From IMG/VR virus record IMGVR_UViG_3300017773_002300, positions 1-26,098 of that record: 26,098 nt of DNA. One strand, written 5' to 3'. A program made the position numbers and the translations under genes. The stretch is from a virus. The notes below the pieces were generated by a model that saw nothing but the letters and a program-made list of their open reading frames with translations, had not been told where the DNA came from and ran no database searches. This document shows, one piece after another, positions 15,421 through 23,172 of this stretch; the first letter of the stretch is position 1; every line of letters starts with the position of its first letter.

Positions 15421-15523
15421 TTAGTTCCTTATTTAGTTTTTCTACTTGTTTATACAACTCATATAACTGTTTAGTTTGTTCAGCTACCATTTCTTTTAGT
15501 ATTTCTACTTCAGTCTTTTTCAT
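15398..15523 (-). CDS. Small coiled-coil protein (41 aa)
   Basis: Starts MKKTEVEILKEMVAEQ, with heptad-like spacing of Ile, Leu, Met and Val through QLYELYKQVEKLNKEL. Probably one long helix. The ATG overlaps the stop of the 69-aa gene (ATGA), and its end overlaps the truncated sulfotransferase start by 23 bp. Function unknown. Confidence 0.6.
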   Translation of the reverse strand: MKKTEVEILKEMVAEQTKQLYELYKQVEKLNKELNDTKLRK

Positions 15524-15729
15524 TTGAAATTTCTTTTTAGAGTTTCTAACTTATCTTCTACATCAGTTAGTCTACCAATCTCTGCATCTAAAGTTTCTAT
15601 AATATCTCCGTGTTCTGCTAGTCCTACATGAGAACCTAATAACACTTCAATATTCATTTTATGAGCTTCAATAGCTCCCTCATAAAACTTAATCATTGCT
15701 TTAACTAATTTTTCTCTATAATTATTCAT
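15520..15729 (-). CDS. Small helical hypothetical protein (69 aa)
   Basis: Starts MNNYREKLVKAMIKFYEG and ends VEDKLETLKRNFK. Predicted to be two helices with coiled-coil character around a HVGLAEHGD turn. No domain recognised. Start overlaps the membrane protein stop (ATGA) and its stop overlaps the next ATG (ATGA). Confidence 0.65.
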   Translation of the reverse strand: MNNYREKLVKAMIKFYEGAIEAHKMNIEVLLGSHVGLAEHGDIIETLDAEIGRLTDVEDKLETLKRNFK

Positions 15730-15989
15730 TGTTTATCCCCCATATATGCTGGTATAAATGCTTTTAAAAATCTTTCTTGATGTCTTTCTAGTAATATAAT
15801 GTGAACTAAGAAAGGCAGGCATAGTGCTGAAAAGAAGGCGAAAACAAGTCCGCCTAACCAAGCGTATCTATATCCTAAATTCTTTTTATCTATCAATCCG
15901 ATAATTTTTATTGCTGGTATGTAAAGGGTGTATATTGCCATCCCCACTCCAGCAACCCAAAACGATGCCACAATATGTATTGTGTCCAT
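15726..15989 (-). CDS. Small membrane protein, two to three TM segments
   Basis: 87 aa. Hydrophobic stretches are HIVASFWVAGVGMAIYTLYI (5-24) and AWLGGLVFAFFSALCLPFLV (43-62), followed by HIILLE and a charged tail. AAGGA lies seven bases upstream of the ATG. No family recognised. It is too far from the lysozyme gene to call a holin from context. Confidence 0.65.
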   Translation of the reverse strand: MDTIHIVASFWVAGVGMAIYTLYIPAIKIIGLIDKKNLGYRYAWLGGLVFAFFSALCLPFLVHIILLERHQERFLKAFIPAYMGDKQ

Positions 15990-16019
15990 GTGTTTTCCTT
16001 TTTTTACTTTCGTACTTGA

Positions 16020-16685
16020 CTAGTCTAAGTATTCTTGGATATGCCTAAGACTTCCTAAATCGTAAGCAAGAGCACTGCCATAAAAGCCTGCTCTATCTCC
16101 ATCCATCCATGGAAAGTATGTATTACTTAAATCACAGGGGTCTAATACCCACAACTTGTAACACTTACATCCATACTTGGCTTCGTAGTCCATATTGTTA
16201 TGTTCTGCTAGTACTTCTGCCATTCTATTTCTTTTGGCAAACCATACTTTTTCCCCGATATTAAAATTTTCTCTAACACACTGCTCAGGAACCATTGCAT
16301 TTCTCATTCCTTCATAGTCGCTGTCTGCTAGTTTTTGAGGTATTCCTAGTCTTTCAATGATAGCTTTTATAAATGCTGGAGACCTGTATAAATCTCCTGC
16401 TATTTCTGATACATTTGAGCCATCAATGTAAGCTCTTACTACTGCCCTTATTTCATCGGGAGTGGCAGCTTTACCTTTGTTTTGTGCTTTTCTTCTAGCA
16501 CGGAACTCAATCATTTCCTTATGTTCGTCAATGATTTTTTGTAACCTACTTGTATTGTAAGTTATATTTAGTATACCACAAGCTTCTTTCTTAGTTATTG
16601 GCTTACTATCACCTGCTGGTTCTAGTAAACTAATTACCTTGGTTATATTCGCTTGTGTTAGATTCTCGTGTTTCTTGATTCTCAA
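16020..16685 (-). CDS. HTH-containing phage protein (221 aa)
   Basis: No named family. Two helix-turn-helix-like stretches are visible: ITKKEACGILNITYNTSRLQ (30-49) and the EIRAVVRAYIDGSNVSEIAG region (77-96) followed by SPAFIKAIIERLG. The C-terminal half (GEKVWFAKRNRMAEVL, then KLWVLDPCDLSN) looks like a small beta domain. Likely DNA-binding. TTG start with AGGGG seven bases upstream; it overlaps the DUF3310 gene by 56 bp, the longest overlap of this operon, so the start is somewhat uncertain. Confidence 0.6.
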   Translation of the reverse strand: MRIKKHENLTQANITKVISLLEPAGDSKPITKKEACGILNITYNTSRLQKIIDEHKEMIEFRARRKAQNKGKAATPDEIRAVVRAYIDGSNVSEIAGDLYRSPAFIKAIIERLGIPQKLADSDYEGMRNAMVPEQCVRENFNIGEKVWFAKRNRMAEVLAEHNNMDYEAKYGCKCYKLWVLDPCDLSNTYFPWMDGDRAGFYGSALAYDLGSLRHIQEYLD

Positions 16686-16947
16686 CTTCTACCCCTAGTA
16701 ACATTATTGCGTAATGCAGAATCTTAAGTAAATCCTGCGTATTTTTTCCATCTTTCTTTCCATATCTTTGGGCATACTTTATGATATTTCCTAAGCAAAA
16801 CCCTTCTCCATGACCAGCATCAAAGATGAACTCGGTTGACTGGATTTTATTCATACTGTAGTGGCTACTGTATGTTTGTCTAATATGATTTTGTAGCATA
16901 TTTAGTGCTACATCTTCATTAAATTTATTGTCTTTGTATTCACTCAT
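16630..16947 (-). CDS. DUF3310 family protein
   Basis: 105 aa. The sequence FCLGNIIKYAQRYGKKDG followed by DLLKILHYAIML is the signature of DUF3310 (SaV-like), found alone or in phage nucleotide-kinase proteins such as T7 gp1.7. A link to nucleotide metabolism is suggested by those relatives, not shown here. The ATG overlaps the stop of the gene upstream (ATGA). Confidence 0.78.
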   Translation of the reverse strand: MSEYKDNKFNEDVALNMLQNHIRQTYSSHYSMNKIQSTEFIFDAGHGEGFCLGNIIKYAQRYGKKDGKNTQDLLKILHYAIMLLGVEVENQETRESNTSEYNQGN

Positions 16948-17570
16948 TTTTTGTTTATAGTAAAAAAGCCGACTTGCACAAGTCTGCCTGTTCGTTTATC
17001 GTGTCCAAATCCTGCACAGAATGGAGCATGCCAATAATCTGCAGGGTATAAGATACACCTGTTATACAGATTTCCAACATAAGTATGAAGATTAAACTGG
17101 TCATCTTCTTCCCATATCTGTTTAAACCCGTGCATAGGTTTCTTTAATTTTTTATCTTTATGCAGTTTGCCTGTTTCTTTCGATTGAAATAACCCTGTTC
17201 CTCTAGTTAGGTCATCAGTCTTACTCAAATAAATGACTGCTGCATATGCTTGACCCCCCATTTGATTACTTGTATTTTCTAAATAACCTGAACAGTCATG
17301 ATGCACCCAGTTATAATCTGCATCATCTTCTAATGATAAAGTAAATGCTGTATTACTATTCTTTGTTGGAAAGTATTGCATTTTTGCATTTAATAAATTT
17401 TCCCATCTATTTCTACAATATATGAAGTTTTCATCAGAAAAACTACTTTTTGTTCTACGACCTGGAAAGTTCGTAGTAACTTCTCTACGACCTGGTCTAA
17501 AAAACATAGACAAGGCACTATCCCTGACTTCATCAGGATTAGGATAGAAGTTATCTTCTATTACAATCAC
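16944..17570 (-). CDS. 2OG-Fe(II) oxygenase-like protein (DUF6445-like)
   Basis: 208 aa. The N-terminal FYPNPDEVRDSAL is typical of this family. The beta-helix core has WVHHDC (H90/H91 and D92 as iron ligands), YAAVIYLS, GTGLFQSK, LYPADYWHAP (distal H181) and GRLVQVGFF (R196). Substrate unknown. GTG start overlapping the upstream stop (GTGA). Confidence 0.7.
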   Translation of the reverse strand: MIVIEDNFYPNPDEVRDSALSMFFRPGRREVTTNFPGRRTKSSFSDENFIYCRNRWENLLNAKMQYFPTKNSNTAFTLSLEDDADYNWVHHDCSGYLENTSNQMGGQAYAAVIYLSKTDDLTRGTGLFQSKETGKLHKDKKLKKPMHGFKQIWEEDDQFNLHTYVGNLYNRCILYPADYWHAPFCAGFGHDKRTGRLVQVGFFTINKK

Positions 17571-17782
17571 TTGTTTAGTTCATCTAAAACATCAAGTCCA
17601 CCTTCGATTTTTGCTAAATATTCTTTTTTAGCCGACAGTTGTCCTTCTAATAAGGCAATCTGTTCTTCGGTCTGAACTCTTTGTGTATTTAAATTCTGAC
17701 GCAACATATCTCTATGTTCCATAGTATCTAAAGGCTCTTTCTTAATTCCTAATAATACATCAAGAGGTGTGTCTTTTGCCAT
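17567..17782 (-). CDS. Small coiled-coil protein (71 aa)
   Basis: Starts MAKDTPLDVLLGIKKEP. Residues 30-70 (RVQTEEQIALLEGQLSAKKE and onward) form a clear coiled coil. No known domain. Overlaps the upstream gene by 23 bp and the downstream gene by GTGA. Function unknown. Confidence 0.6.
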   Translation of the reverse strand: MAKDTPLDVLLGIKKEPLDTMEHRDMLRQNLNTQRVQTEEQIALLEGQLSAKKEYLAKIEGGLDVLDELNK

Positions 17783-17954
17783 GTTTTCTTACTCCATTTC
17801 CTAGATGAACGCTTTTGCCATCTGATTTTCGCATAACAATCGGTCTAAACCATCTACTTTTAGCAAGATGTTTTTTGATTGCAGCTTGTTGTTCTTCTTC
17901 TGTAGTTCCTTCATTAAATGTGAATGTAAATCCATTCTGTTCTACTTTTATCAT
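17760..17954 (-). CDS. Small basic hypothetical protein (64 aa)
   Basis: Starts MIKVEQNGFTFTFNEGTT and has a basic C-terminal half (KSRWFRPIVMRKSDGK, GVRKHGKRH). No domain recognised. The ATG overlaps the stop of the 198-aa gene (ATGA). The sequence looks like a beta-hairpin followed by a basic tail that could bind nucleic acid, which is inference. Confidence 0.55.
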   Translation of the reverse strand: MIKVEQNGFTFTFNEGTTEEEQQAAIKKHLAKSRWFRPIVMRKSDGKSVHLGNGVRKHGKRHTS

Positions 17955-18547
17955 CTTGTTATCCGTTGGTCATACCATGCAAGACCTTCATCCCACCAAT
18001 GGGGTTTGTCTCGGTGTGACCACTTGGCGAATGTCGCCTTGTCTGTGTGATAGTATAGTCGATAACTGCCCACAACATCATCTTCGTCTTTCAACTCATC
18101 TGGCATTGCCATACCAAAAGGTGTCTGCCCTACGCGAGGGAGGTTTTTGGTATCGGGCAGTTTATTTACTACTTCTACTACCGACTTGTGTTGCTTACCA
18201 TAACGATAGTGGTATTCATCGTTTAGTGCATTTGCATAGCAATGTGTCCACTCATAGTTATCTAGTGATGACCTTGTCCATATCGTGCAAGGATGATTGT
18301 ACATCATTGGTAGATAAGGTGTTAATGGTCGTTCTTCCATTGGTAAGTCTTTTATCTTTGCCTTTTCCTCATTGAGGATTTTACTTTCTTCTTTGTTCAA
18401 GGCACGGGGAACAAAGCCAAGTACATGGTCTACCCAAATAGCTGTGCACAAAAGCTGTGCAGCTTCAAGGGGCATCTTTACTATGTGTTTATCCACATGG
18501 TATTCTGCACACTTGTCCATATCTTCATCTAGGTAAAATAAGTTCAT
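17951..18547 (-). CDS. Conserved phage protein, MNxFyLDeD...DKHvvKM type
   Basis: 198 aa. The N-terminus MNLFYLDEDMDKCAEYHVDK followed by HIVKMPLEAAQLLCTA is a pattern I recognise from many phage hypothetical proteins of unknown function. Conserved-looking residues are D8/D10, H17, K20-H21 and the later HPCTIWTRSSLDNYEW. The clustered His, Asp and Lys could be an active site. The ATG follows the stop of the 50-aa Cys-rich gene directly (TAAATG). Confidence 0.65.
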   Translation of the reverse strand: MNLFYLDEDMDKCAEYHVDKHIVKMPLEAAQLLCTAIWVDHVLGFVPRALNKEESKILNEEKAKIKDLPMEERPLTPYLPMMYNHPCTIWTRSSLDNYEWTHCYANALNDEYHYRYGKQHKSVVEVVNKLPDTKNLPRVGQTPFGMAMPDELKDEDDVVGSYRLYYHTDKATFAKWSHRDKPHWWDEGLAWYDQRITR

Positions 18548-18700
18548 TTATCTCCAGCACTTATATTCATTACACTCGCCTGTTTTGTAGTCTACCATCT
18601 CACCACAAAACTCGCAGTCATCCCAATACCAAGTCTCGAAGGACTTTGTTTCTGAGTTCCACATTTGACAAGTCTTTTTGTTTGTTGTATTTTCATTCAT
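18548..18700 (-). CDS. Cys-rich zinc-ribbon-like small protein (50 aa)
   Basis: Starts MNENTTNKKTCQMWNSE. Cysteines at 11, 29, 32, 43 and 48, with C29-EF-C32, suggest a zinc ribbon. The ATG lies 6 bases after TATAAT of P5, without a Shine-Dalgarno, so a leaderless mRNA is predicted. It is the first gene of the P5 operon and ends directly at the ATG of the 198-aa gene. Function unknown, perhaps regulatory. Confidence 0.7.
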   Translation of the reverse strand: MNENTTNKKTCQMWNSETKSFETWYWDDCEFCGEMVDYKTGECNEYKCWR

Positions 18701-18706
18701 ATGTAT

Positions 18707-18745
18707 ATTATACTAAAAATTATCACTGCTGTCAAGAACTATTTT
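18707..18745 (-). promoter_or_regulatory. Sigma-70-type promoter P5 for the small-protein operon
   Basis: Minus strand: AAAATAGTTC (18745-18736), TTGACA (18735-18730), 17 bases, TATAAT (18712-18707), then six bases (ATACAT) to the ATG of the 50-aa gene. The -35 hexamer contains the TGA stop of the 42-aa gene. Confidence 0.9.
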
Positions 18746-18860
18746 TTGATTCATGGCAATACGGACATTTCTGCCCAAGAGCAACGAAAACAGTTTGCTT
18801 TCTAACCTTGCAGAAATGCTTCCACATGGTTTCGCCCCAGGACAGATATATCTTTATCAT
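18732..18860 (-). CDS. Small basic CxxC protein (42 aa)
   Basis: Starts MIKIYLSWGETMWKHFCKVR and ends CPYCHESKNSS. A C32-PY-C35 pair with H36 suggests metal binding, perhaps with C17. The ATG overlaps the stop of the membrane protein (ATGA). Its last codons AAT AGT TCT TGA are the conserved upstream box and -35 element of P5. An internal ATG at residue 12 is also possible. Function unknown. Confidence 0.55.
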   Translation of the reverse strand: MIKIYLSWGETMWKHFCKVRKQTVFVALGQKCPYCHESKNSS

Positions 18861-19225
18861 TTTCCAAATGCTCTTCCTGCCTCGCTGATTCCAAATGCTC
18901 CTAGTGTAATCACTACAAGACTGGTAAATATGGTATCACTAATAACTAAATCCTGTCCCCAGAACGCTGTTACTAAATCACACCCAGCAAAAACAATAAG
19001 CATAAAGAAAGAAATGAATCCAATGATGGCTTTTTCATTAACATCATTGTCATCTAGAAACAAATCCATAAACTTTCTTTTTGGTGGTGCAAGCCTTTTT
19101 CTTGCCATTTCGGCTTCCATCTTCATTTCTTTGATAGTATCTTCGGACTTATCGAGTTTTTCAATAAGAGCCATATACTTATCTAAGTCTATTTCGACTT
19201 CATTTCTGTCATTATCCTTTGCCAT
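18857..19225 (-). CDS. Membrane protein with N-terminal coiled coil
   Basis: 122 aa. Residues 8-50 are a charged coiled coil (IDLDKYMALIEKLDK and onward). Two TM segments follow: AIIGFISFFMLIVFAGCDLV and the TIFTSLVVITLGAFGISE stretch. TAGGAGAAAACTATG gives a good ribosome site. The topology could fit a holin or another phage membrane protein. It is about 5 kb from the lysozyme gene but in the same operon, so a holin role is possible, not shown. Confidence 0.65.
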   Translation of the reverse strand: MAKDNDRNEVEIDLDKYMALIEKLDKSEDTIKEMKMEAEMARKRLAPPKRKFMDLFLDDNDVNEKAIIGFISFFMLIVFAGCDLVTAFWGQDLVISDTIFTSLVVITLGAFGISEAGRAFGK

Positions 19226-19234
19226 AGTTTTCTC

Positions 19235-19927
19235 CTATGGTTTCCAGTCATACCAACTACTCCTTTTATATGGTTTCCCAGGAGTTGCCTCATGGAAATG
19301 AAAGCTAATTGATATTCGTGGACTTAGGGTATCAACCTTATGGTATTTACCCTTTGGAATATAAAGCAAATCACCGTCATTTAGGTCTACTACTTCTTCC
19401 AAAGTAGCATCATTGGGGCGATAATTCCCTTTAGTTGCAAACTCTTTATAAATGTACCAGCGTATATTTCCTCGCACATGAAATAAAAAGTTGTCCGTAG
19501 AATCAGCGTGAATTGGAAAACACTTAGCATCTTCTTGTTTGCTACAATAAATGTTAGCTTGTCCTATACCATAATGTTTTTCAAACTCTTGACATTGCTT
19601 CCACATTGTTTCGTTTAGGAACTCACTCAATGTCAGTATAAAACTACAACCTTGATTCCATAGATTGTATATTTCTTCTCTACTTTTCTTTTCTGATGAT
19701 TTCTTTTTACACCATTTATTACCATCAGGTAATACTATTTGTAGTTGGGGCGCTCTGTCCCACTGTCCTATTTTTATTTGATTCAAATAGTTATCTAATT
19801 CTGTCCAACTAAAATGATTTTCAAACTTAGGTTTATTTGATTTAATGTAAAAATGTCTTTTACCTTTATACTTATCATAAAAGTTATCTATACCCACAGG
19901 GGCTATAAGTTCGGTAAAAGGAATCAC
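19235..19927 (-). CDS. JmjC/Cupin_4-like oxygenase
   Basis: 230 aa. The core matches ribosomal-oxygenase-type JmjC proteins: ANIYCSKQEDAKCFPIHADS with iron ligands H140-x-D142, NFLFHVRGNIRWYIY, then GDLLYIPKGKYHKV with distal H196, and RISISFHF. Bacterial relatives hydroxylate ribosomal proteins, so a translation target is imaginable, especially in a phage that also carries bS21; that link is inference. GTG start with AGGAGG six bases upstream; overlaps the glycosyltransferase stop (GTGA). Confidence 0.75.
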   Translation of the reverse strand: MIPFTELIAPVGIDNFYDKYKGKRHFYIKSNKPKFENHFSWTELDNYLNQIKIGQWDRAPQLQIVLPDGNKWCKKKSSEKKSREEIYNLWNQGCSFILTLSEFLNETMWKQCQEFEKHYGIGQANIYCSKQEDAKCFPIHADSTDNFLFHVRGNIRWYIYKEFATKGNYRPNDATLEEVVDLNDGDLLYIPKGKYHKVDTLSPRISISFHFHEATPGKPYKRSSWYDWKP

Positions 19928-20772
19928 TTGATTCCTCCTATCATTTTTACTATTTTATTATACCTCCAATACACTTCCATAATATCTTGTCTGTTATGGG
20001 AGGCTTTAGCATGGGGGTTATACTTTGGGTGCCAAGGTTGATAACTTAACGCTGTAAGATGCACCTGCCATATTTCATCTAATGGTAACTGTACTTTCTT
20101 AAAATTTGTTGTTCTTTTCTTATGTCCTTTTACTTCTGGTTCGTAAAAAGCAGAAGTATCCGAGCCATCAAAACTATTCCATCTACAGTCTAATTCTTGA
20201 ACTATTTTTGATGATTCTTTTCTATGTGGCGACCCTATCTTCTCCATAAAATACCATTTGTAAGTTCCATTCCATTGTGCTTGCACACTTATTGGGTCAA
20301 TCCAGTCTTTTGCTTTTTCACAGTCTATTAACATAACACTATCACACCACCAACCTCTTGCGTGTTCTGTATCCTGCCACTTTTTATCATTCATTTGTAA
20401 ACTATCCCAAACCATGCCAAAAGGTTTGCCTTTTAAATTAGTTTTCCATAGATGGTAAATATCTCTAAAATTTATCATATCTACATCTGTGTAAATTGCT
20501 CTGCCTTTAAACCCACATAGTTCTGGTATTGCATATCTAAAGCAAGTAAATGGTGTTCCCCATCCTTTTCTTTTCCAGTCAGGAAACATACTAGGTCTTA
20601 GAAATGTAACTTCTACTGGATGGTCTGTATTCTTAAATATACTATACAAATAGATTGATTCTATTGTCGGTTCTTCATGTTCACTTGTTCCTATAAACAG
20701 TCTTATAGGTTCCTCATCGCTAGGTCTTCTGCTTAGACCTTTCTTAAAGATACCTGTTTCTTCATTACTCAT
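19924..20772 (-). CDS. Glycosyltransferase, family 8-like (GT-A)
   Basis: 282 aa from the chosen ATG. The N-terminal RLFIGTSEHEEP, then FTCFRYAIPEL, and RAIYTDVDM with a DxD motif (D96, D98) show a GT-A fold like family 8 enzymes. W-rich segments (ARGWWCDSVMLIDC, then IWQVHLTALSY) fit the acceptor region. It probably adds a sugar to a host or virion glycan. An ATG five codons earlier (20787) is less likely: the chosen one overlaps the upstream stop as ATGAGTAA, as at other junctions. Confidence 0.7.
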   Translation of the reverse strand: MSNEETGIFKKGLSRRPSDEEPIRLFIGTSEHEEPTIESIYLYSIFKNTDHPVEVTFLRPSMFPDWKRKGWGTPFTCFRYAIPELCGFKGRAIYTDVDMINFRDIYHLWKTNLKGKPFGMVWDSLQMNDKKWQDTEHARGWWCDSVMLIDCEKAKDWIDPISVQAQWNGTYKWYFMEKIGSPHRKESSKIVQELDCRWNSFDGSDTSAFYEPEVKGHKKRTTNFKKVQLPLDEIWQVHLTALSYQPWHPKYNPHAKASHNRQDIMEVYWRYNKIVKMIGGIK

Positions 20773-21295
20773 CGTGATGCCTGACATAAGCTATCAAATC
20801 TCCTTTTACTAAATGGGCGTTCATATTCCAGATATTACCTGTGCTAATATGTTCGCCCTCAAATCTCATATTAAGTGTGTTCTTTTTAAAATCATATAAA
20901 CCATACTCAGTTACTTCTAGCATTTGAGTTAATGTTGTATAATCTTTACCTACAATTATTGGAATCTTTCCCTTTTCTGCTCTTAAAACATAAATTTGGT
21001 CTCTCTTTTTAATTATGTTTGGTAGCATAAAACCTTTTTCTGTGGGTCTTACTATCACTAGCTTTTCTATCTGCTCTTTGAATGAACCATGTATACTAAT
21101 ATCTTCTAATACTGTGCGTCCATGCTCTCTCCAATAAGGAAAAGTACAGTTATATGTTTCCATTCTTTTTTCAGGTGTAAACTCATGCCACATTAAAAAA
21201 GTATCACACCAAGGAAACTGACTATCTCGTTGTCCATCCATCCATTTATCTACTTCTGCCCCTAGTTTTGCTAAACTTTTTGGTAACTCTACCAT
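20765..21295 (-). CDS. Hypothetical protein (176 aa)
   Basis: Starts MVELPKSLAKLGAEVDKWMD. No domain recognised; the C-terminal half is predicted beta-rich (EKLVIVRPTEKGFMLPNI, then KGKIPIIVGKDY). The frame stays open upstream to a GTG at 21346, but the ATG at 21295 has GAGGAG upstream and overlaps the previous stop (ATGGTAG). It lies between a 2OG oxygenase and a glycosyltransferase gene. Function unknown. Confidence 0.6.
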   Translation of the reverse strand: MVELPKSLAKLGAEVDKWMDGQRDSQFPWCDTFLMWHEFTPEKRMETYNCTFPYWREHGRTVLEDISIHGSFKEQIEKLVIVRPTEKGFMLPNIIKKRDQIYVLRAEKGKIPIIVGKDYTTLTQMLEVTEYGLYDFKKNTLNMRFEGEHISTGNIWNMNAHLVKGDLIAYVRHHDE

Positions 21296-21960
21296 ACTTG
21301 TGATTCTCCTCGTATAAACCCTACTAATACATCTCTCTTGCCCCACTCTAACGGTGTGCTTTCATGCAAGTGAAAAGATGTGAATATTATTAAACTTCCT
21401 TTGTCTTTCATTGTTTTAAATTTGTGTCTAAATTCCGATTGAGGCATATCACTTATTAGTCCTTCAAACTTGGGGTTACTTAAAATATCAGGTCTACTAT
21501 ATGTTTCTGCTACTTCTAAGTTACCACCCCCATAATCTAAAGGGCTACTCAATTGTATACTTAAACTTATCTTTCGCATAGATACTCTATTCTTTATCAT
21601 ATCTAGCGTTGGTCTGCAATCTCTGTGTGCAGTAAAAAATTGTCCTTTCTTTTTGTATCTTATAAAGTTAAACTCATGCTGTGGTCTTAAATGGTATAAC
21701 TTAAAATTATATGTTTTATTATTATAAAACTCTACAGCTTTGTATATCTTTTCATACAAACTTTGTGTTATATCACATTGCCATATTCTATCACAATCTC
21801 GTAAGTCAAGGTCAATACCTCGATATCGAGTTCCAGCTGGTTTAAATTGTTTTGTTTGGATTCGGTAAAATTCATCTATCTCTTTGTTTGATAGGAAATT
21901 AGGTATGTGACCACATATGTCTGAGGGATTATTTTTGTCCTGACTGATTTCTAATCTCAT
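21289..21960 (-). CDS. 2OG-Fe(II) oxygenase, prolyl 4-hydroxylase/PKHD-like
   Basis: 223 aa. FNFIRYKKKGQFFTAHRDC holds iron ligands H112-x-D114. RKISLSIQLSSPLDYGGGNL is the typical strand with the YxGGxL motif. IIFTSFHLHESTPLEWGKRD provides the distal histidine (H197 or H199) and R209 for 2-oxoglutarate. All key residues are present, so an active hydroxylase is likely. Substrate unknown. The ATG overlaps the end of the 87-aa gene by 32 bp. Confidence 0.85.
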   Translation of the reverse strand: MRLEISQDKNNPSDICGHIPNFLSNKEIDEFYRIQTKQFKPAGTRYRGIDLDLRDCDRIWQCDITQSLYEKIYKAVEFYNNKTYNFKLYHLRPQHEFNFIRYKKKGQFFTAHRDCRPTLDMIKNRVSMRKISLSIQLSSPLDYGGGNLEVAETYSRPDILSNPKFEGLISDMPQSEFRHKFKTMKDKGSLIIFTSFHLHESTPLEWGKRDVLVGFIRGESQVW

Positions 21961-22192
21961 CTTTTACCATTTGTTTGATTGTTTCTAATAATCTGGGGTA
22001 GCTTTCAAATTCTTCTATATCTTTTGAAGGGTGTGCTATATTTTCTAAAGCTACCACCCTATCTTCAAGTTCTTCCAACCACTCTTCGTTTTCTTCAAAT
22101 CTTGCTTGTGCTGGTTCGTGGTTGTCAAACCAATCAGCGTGTTTTTGCATATCCCTTTTCCAGAATAGCATTTGAAGAAACTGTTTAAACAT
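21929..22192 (-). CDS. Small charged helical protein (87 aa)
   Basis: Starts MFKQFLQMLFWKRDMQKHAD. A hydrophobic N-terminal helix is followed by an acidic coiled coil (ENEEWLEELEDRVVALENIA). No domain recognised. The ATG at 22192 overlaps the upstream stop by 8 bp (ATGTTTAA), which fits the other junctions; a TTG six codons earlier is less likely. Function unknown. Confidence 0.6.
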   Translation of the reverse strand: MFKQFLQMLFWKRDMQKHADWFDNHEPAQARFEENEEWLEELEDRVVALENIAHPSKDIEEFESYPRLLETIKQMVKDEIRNQSGQK

Positions 22193-22805
22193 TTTTAATG
22201 AATTGTTCAAGGTTTTCGAACGCTTCGTTGTATGTATTTTTTATTGATATGTCCATTACAAATCTAGGAGTATCTCCCATGTTTCTATCACTCATCCAAG
22301 TAGTAGAGCCGTCAAGCTCTCCTATTAAGCAAGTCCAGTCTTTTGTATCTGCTGGTCTATGCCTATCGGTAATCTTTGTTCTTTTACCATCTTTAATATA
22401 ATTTGTAAATCCATGTCCACTATTGTGTATAAATTTTACAAATTTTCTTGGTTTATCACCACCATTATGCCAACCTGTCCACCCTGTTGCTGGGGGTTGA
22501 AATAATATTGTATCGTAATAGAACTTACCTAACACTTCTCCCATTGCCATATCGTTTATAGCTCCAATCAAAGCTCCTGTTAATTGCTTATATCTAGCTG
22601 TTGCTGTTCTACCTACCCAATCTACACTATTACTTACTTCAGGATGTCCACTAAAATTAGGGTTATCTAAATACTGTCGTAAATCTTCTACTGATGTTTT
22701 TGGTAATGGGTGGTGTTTCCACTTATGAGGTAGTCTATAAAACTCCTCAGCTATACTATCTAATCTAGTTATTAATGCTCTTTTCTTTATCGGAATTGCT
22801 TTCAT
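22185..22805 (-). CDS. Conserved phage protein, possible cupin/2OG-like fold
   Basis: 206 aa. GWTGWHNGGDKPRKFVKFIH, then GELDGSTTWMSD and RFVMDISI give a pattern like a double-stranded beta-helix with W-H-N-G-G-D as first metal site. The distal histidine is not clear, so an oxygenase is only a possibility. The N-terminal 80 residues are helical. The ATG overlaps the end of the o-spanin-like gene by 41 bp. Lies just after the lysis genes. Confidence 0.5.
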   Translation of the reverse strand: MKAIPIKKRALITRLDSIAEEFYRLPHKWKHHPLPKTSVEDLRQYLDNPNFSGHPEVSNSVDWVGRTATARYKQLTGALIGAINDMAMGEVLGKFYYDTILFQPPATGWTGWHNGGDKPRKFVKFIHNSGHGFTNYIKDGKRTKITDRHRPADTKDWTCLIGELDGSTTWMSDRNMGDTPRFVMDISIKNTYNEAFENLEQFIKNV

Positions 22806-23172
22806 CGGTCGTAACCTCTCTGTAGTAAACTACTACATCTTTGAGTTCGGTAATATACCTTTTTAACTCTTGCATATTATATGCCATTGTTTCATAATCA
22901 GGAATAGTCATAGCAAGGAATACTAGCTCTCCCTCTTGTTCTTCTATAACTGCAAACTGTTCTTCGAAGTTTTCTGGTGTAATAGTTAACCACATGACTT
23001 CTTTTAAGTCTATCTCACGAGGCATGATAGGTTGAACTATCGTTCTCTCGATTGGTTTTGCTACTACCTCTATTTGTTTAGTTGGTATTAGGCTGCAGTT
23101 GGAGACCATCGTCAAGGTCATCAACAATAACGCTGAGTGCTTCGATGTCTTCCATAATGTGTTTTGTTCCAT
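22765..23172 (-). CDS. Outer-membrane spanin subunit-like lipoprotein (o-spanin)
   Basis: 135 aa. A basic N-terminus is followed by the hydrophobic segment SALLLMTLTMVSNC and a probable lipobox cysteine C26 (Asn at -1 is unusual), then a Pro-containing stretch typical of Rz1-like proteins. The gene overlaps the inner-membrane partner by 95 bp in another frame, the classic Rz/Rz1 arrangement. It would join the outer membrane to the i-spanin and fuse the membranes at lysis. At 135 aa it is longer than most Rz1 proteins. Confidence 0.6.
   Translation of the reverse strand: MEQNTLWKTSKHSALLLMTLTMVSNCSLIPTKQIEVVAKPIERTIVQPIMPREIDLKEVMWLTITPENFEEQFAVIEEQEGELVFLAMTIPDYETMAYNMQELKRYITELKDVVVYYREVTTDESNSDKEKSINN

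Noticed and set aside
16016-16045. Plus-strand TTGACT, 18 bases, TATGCC
   Set aside because: Spacing and -10 are poor, the conserved box is missing, and it faces into the antisense of a coding gene.
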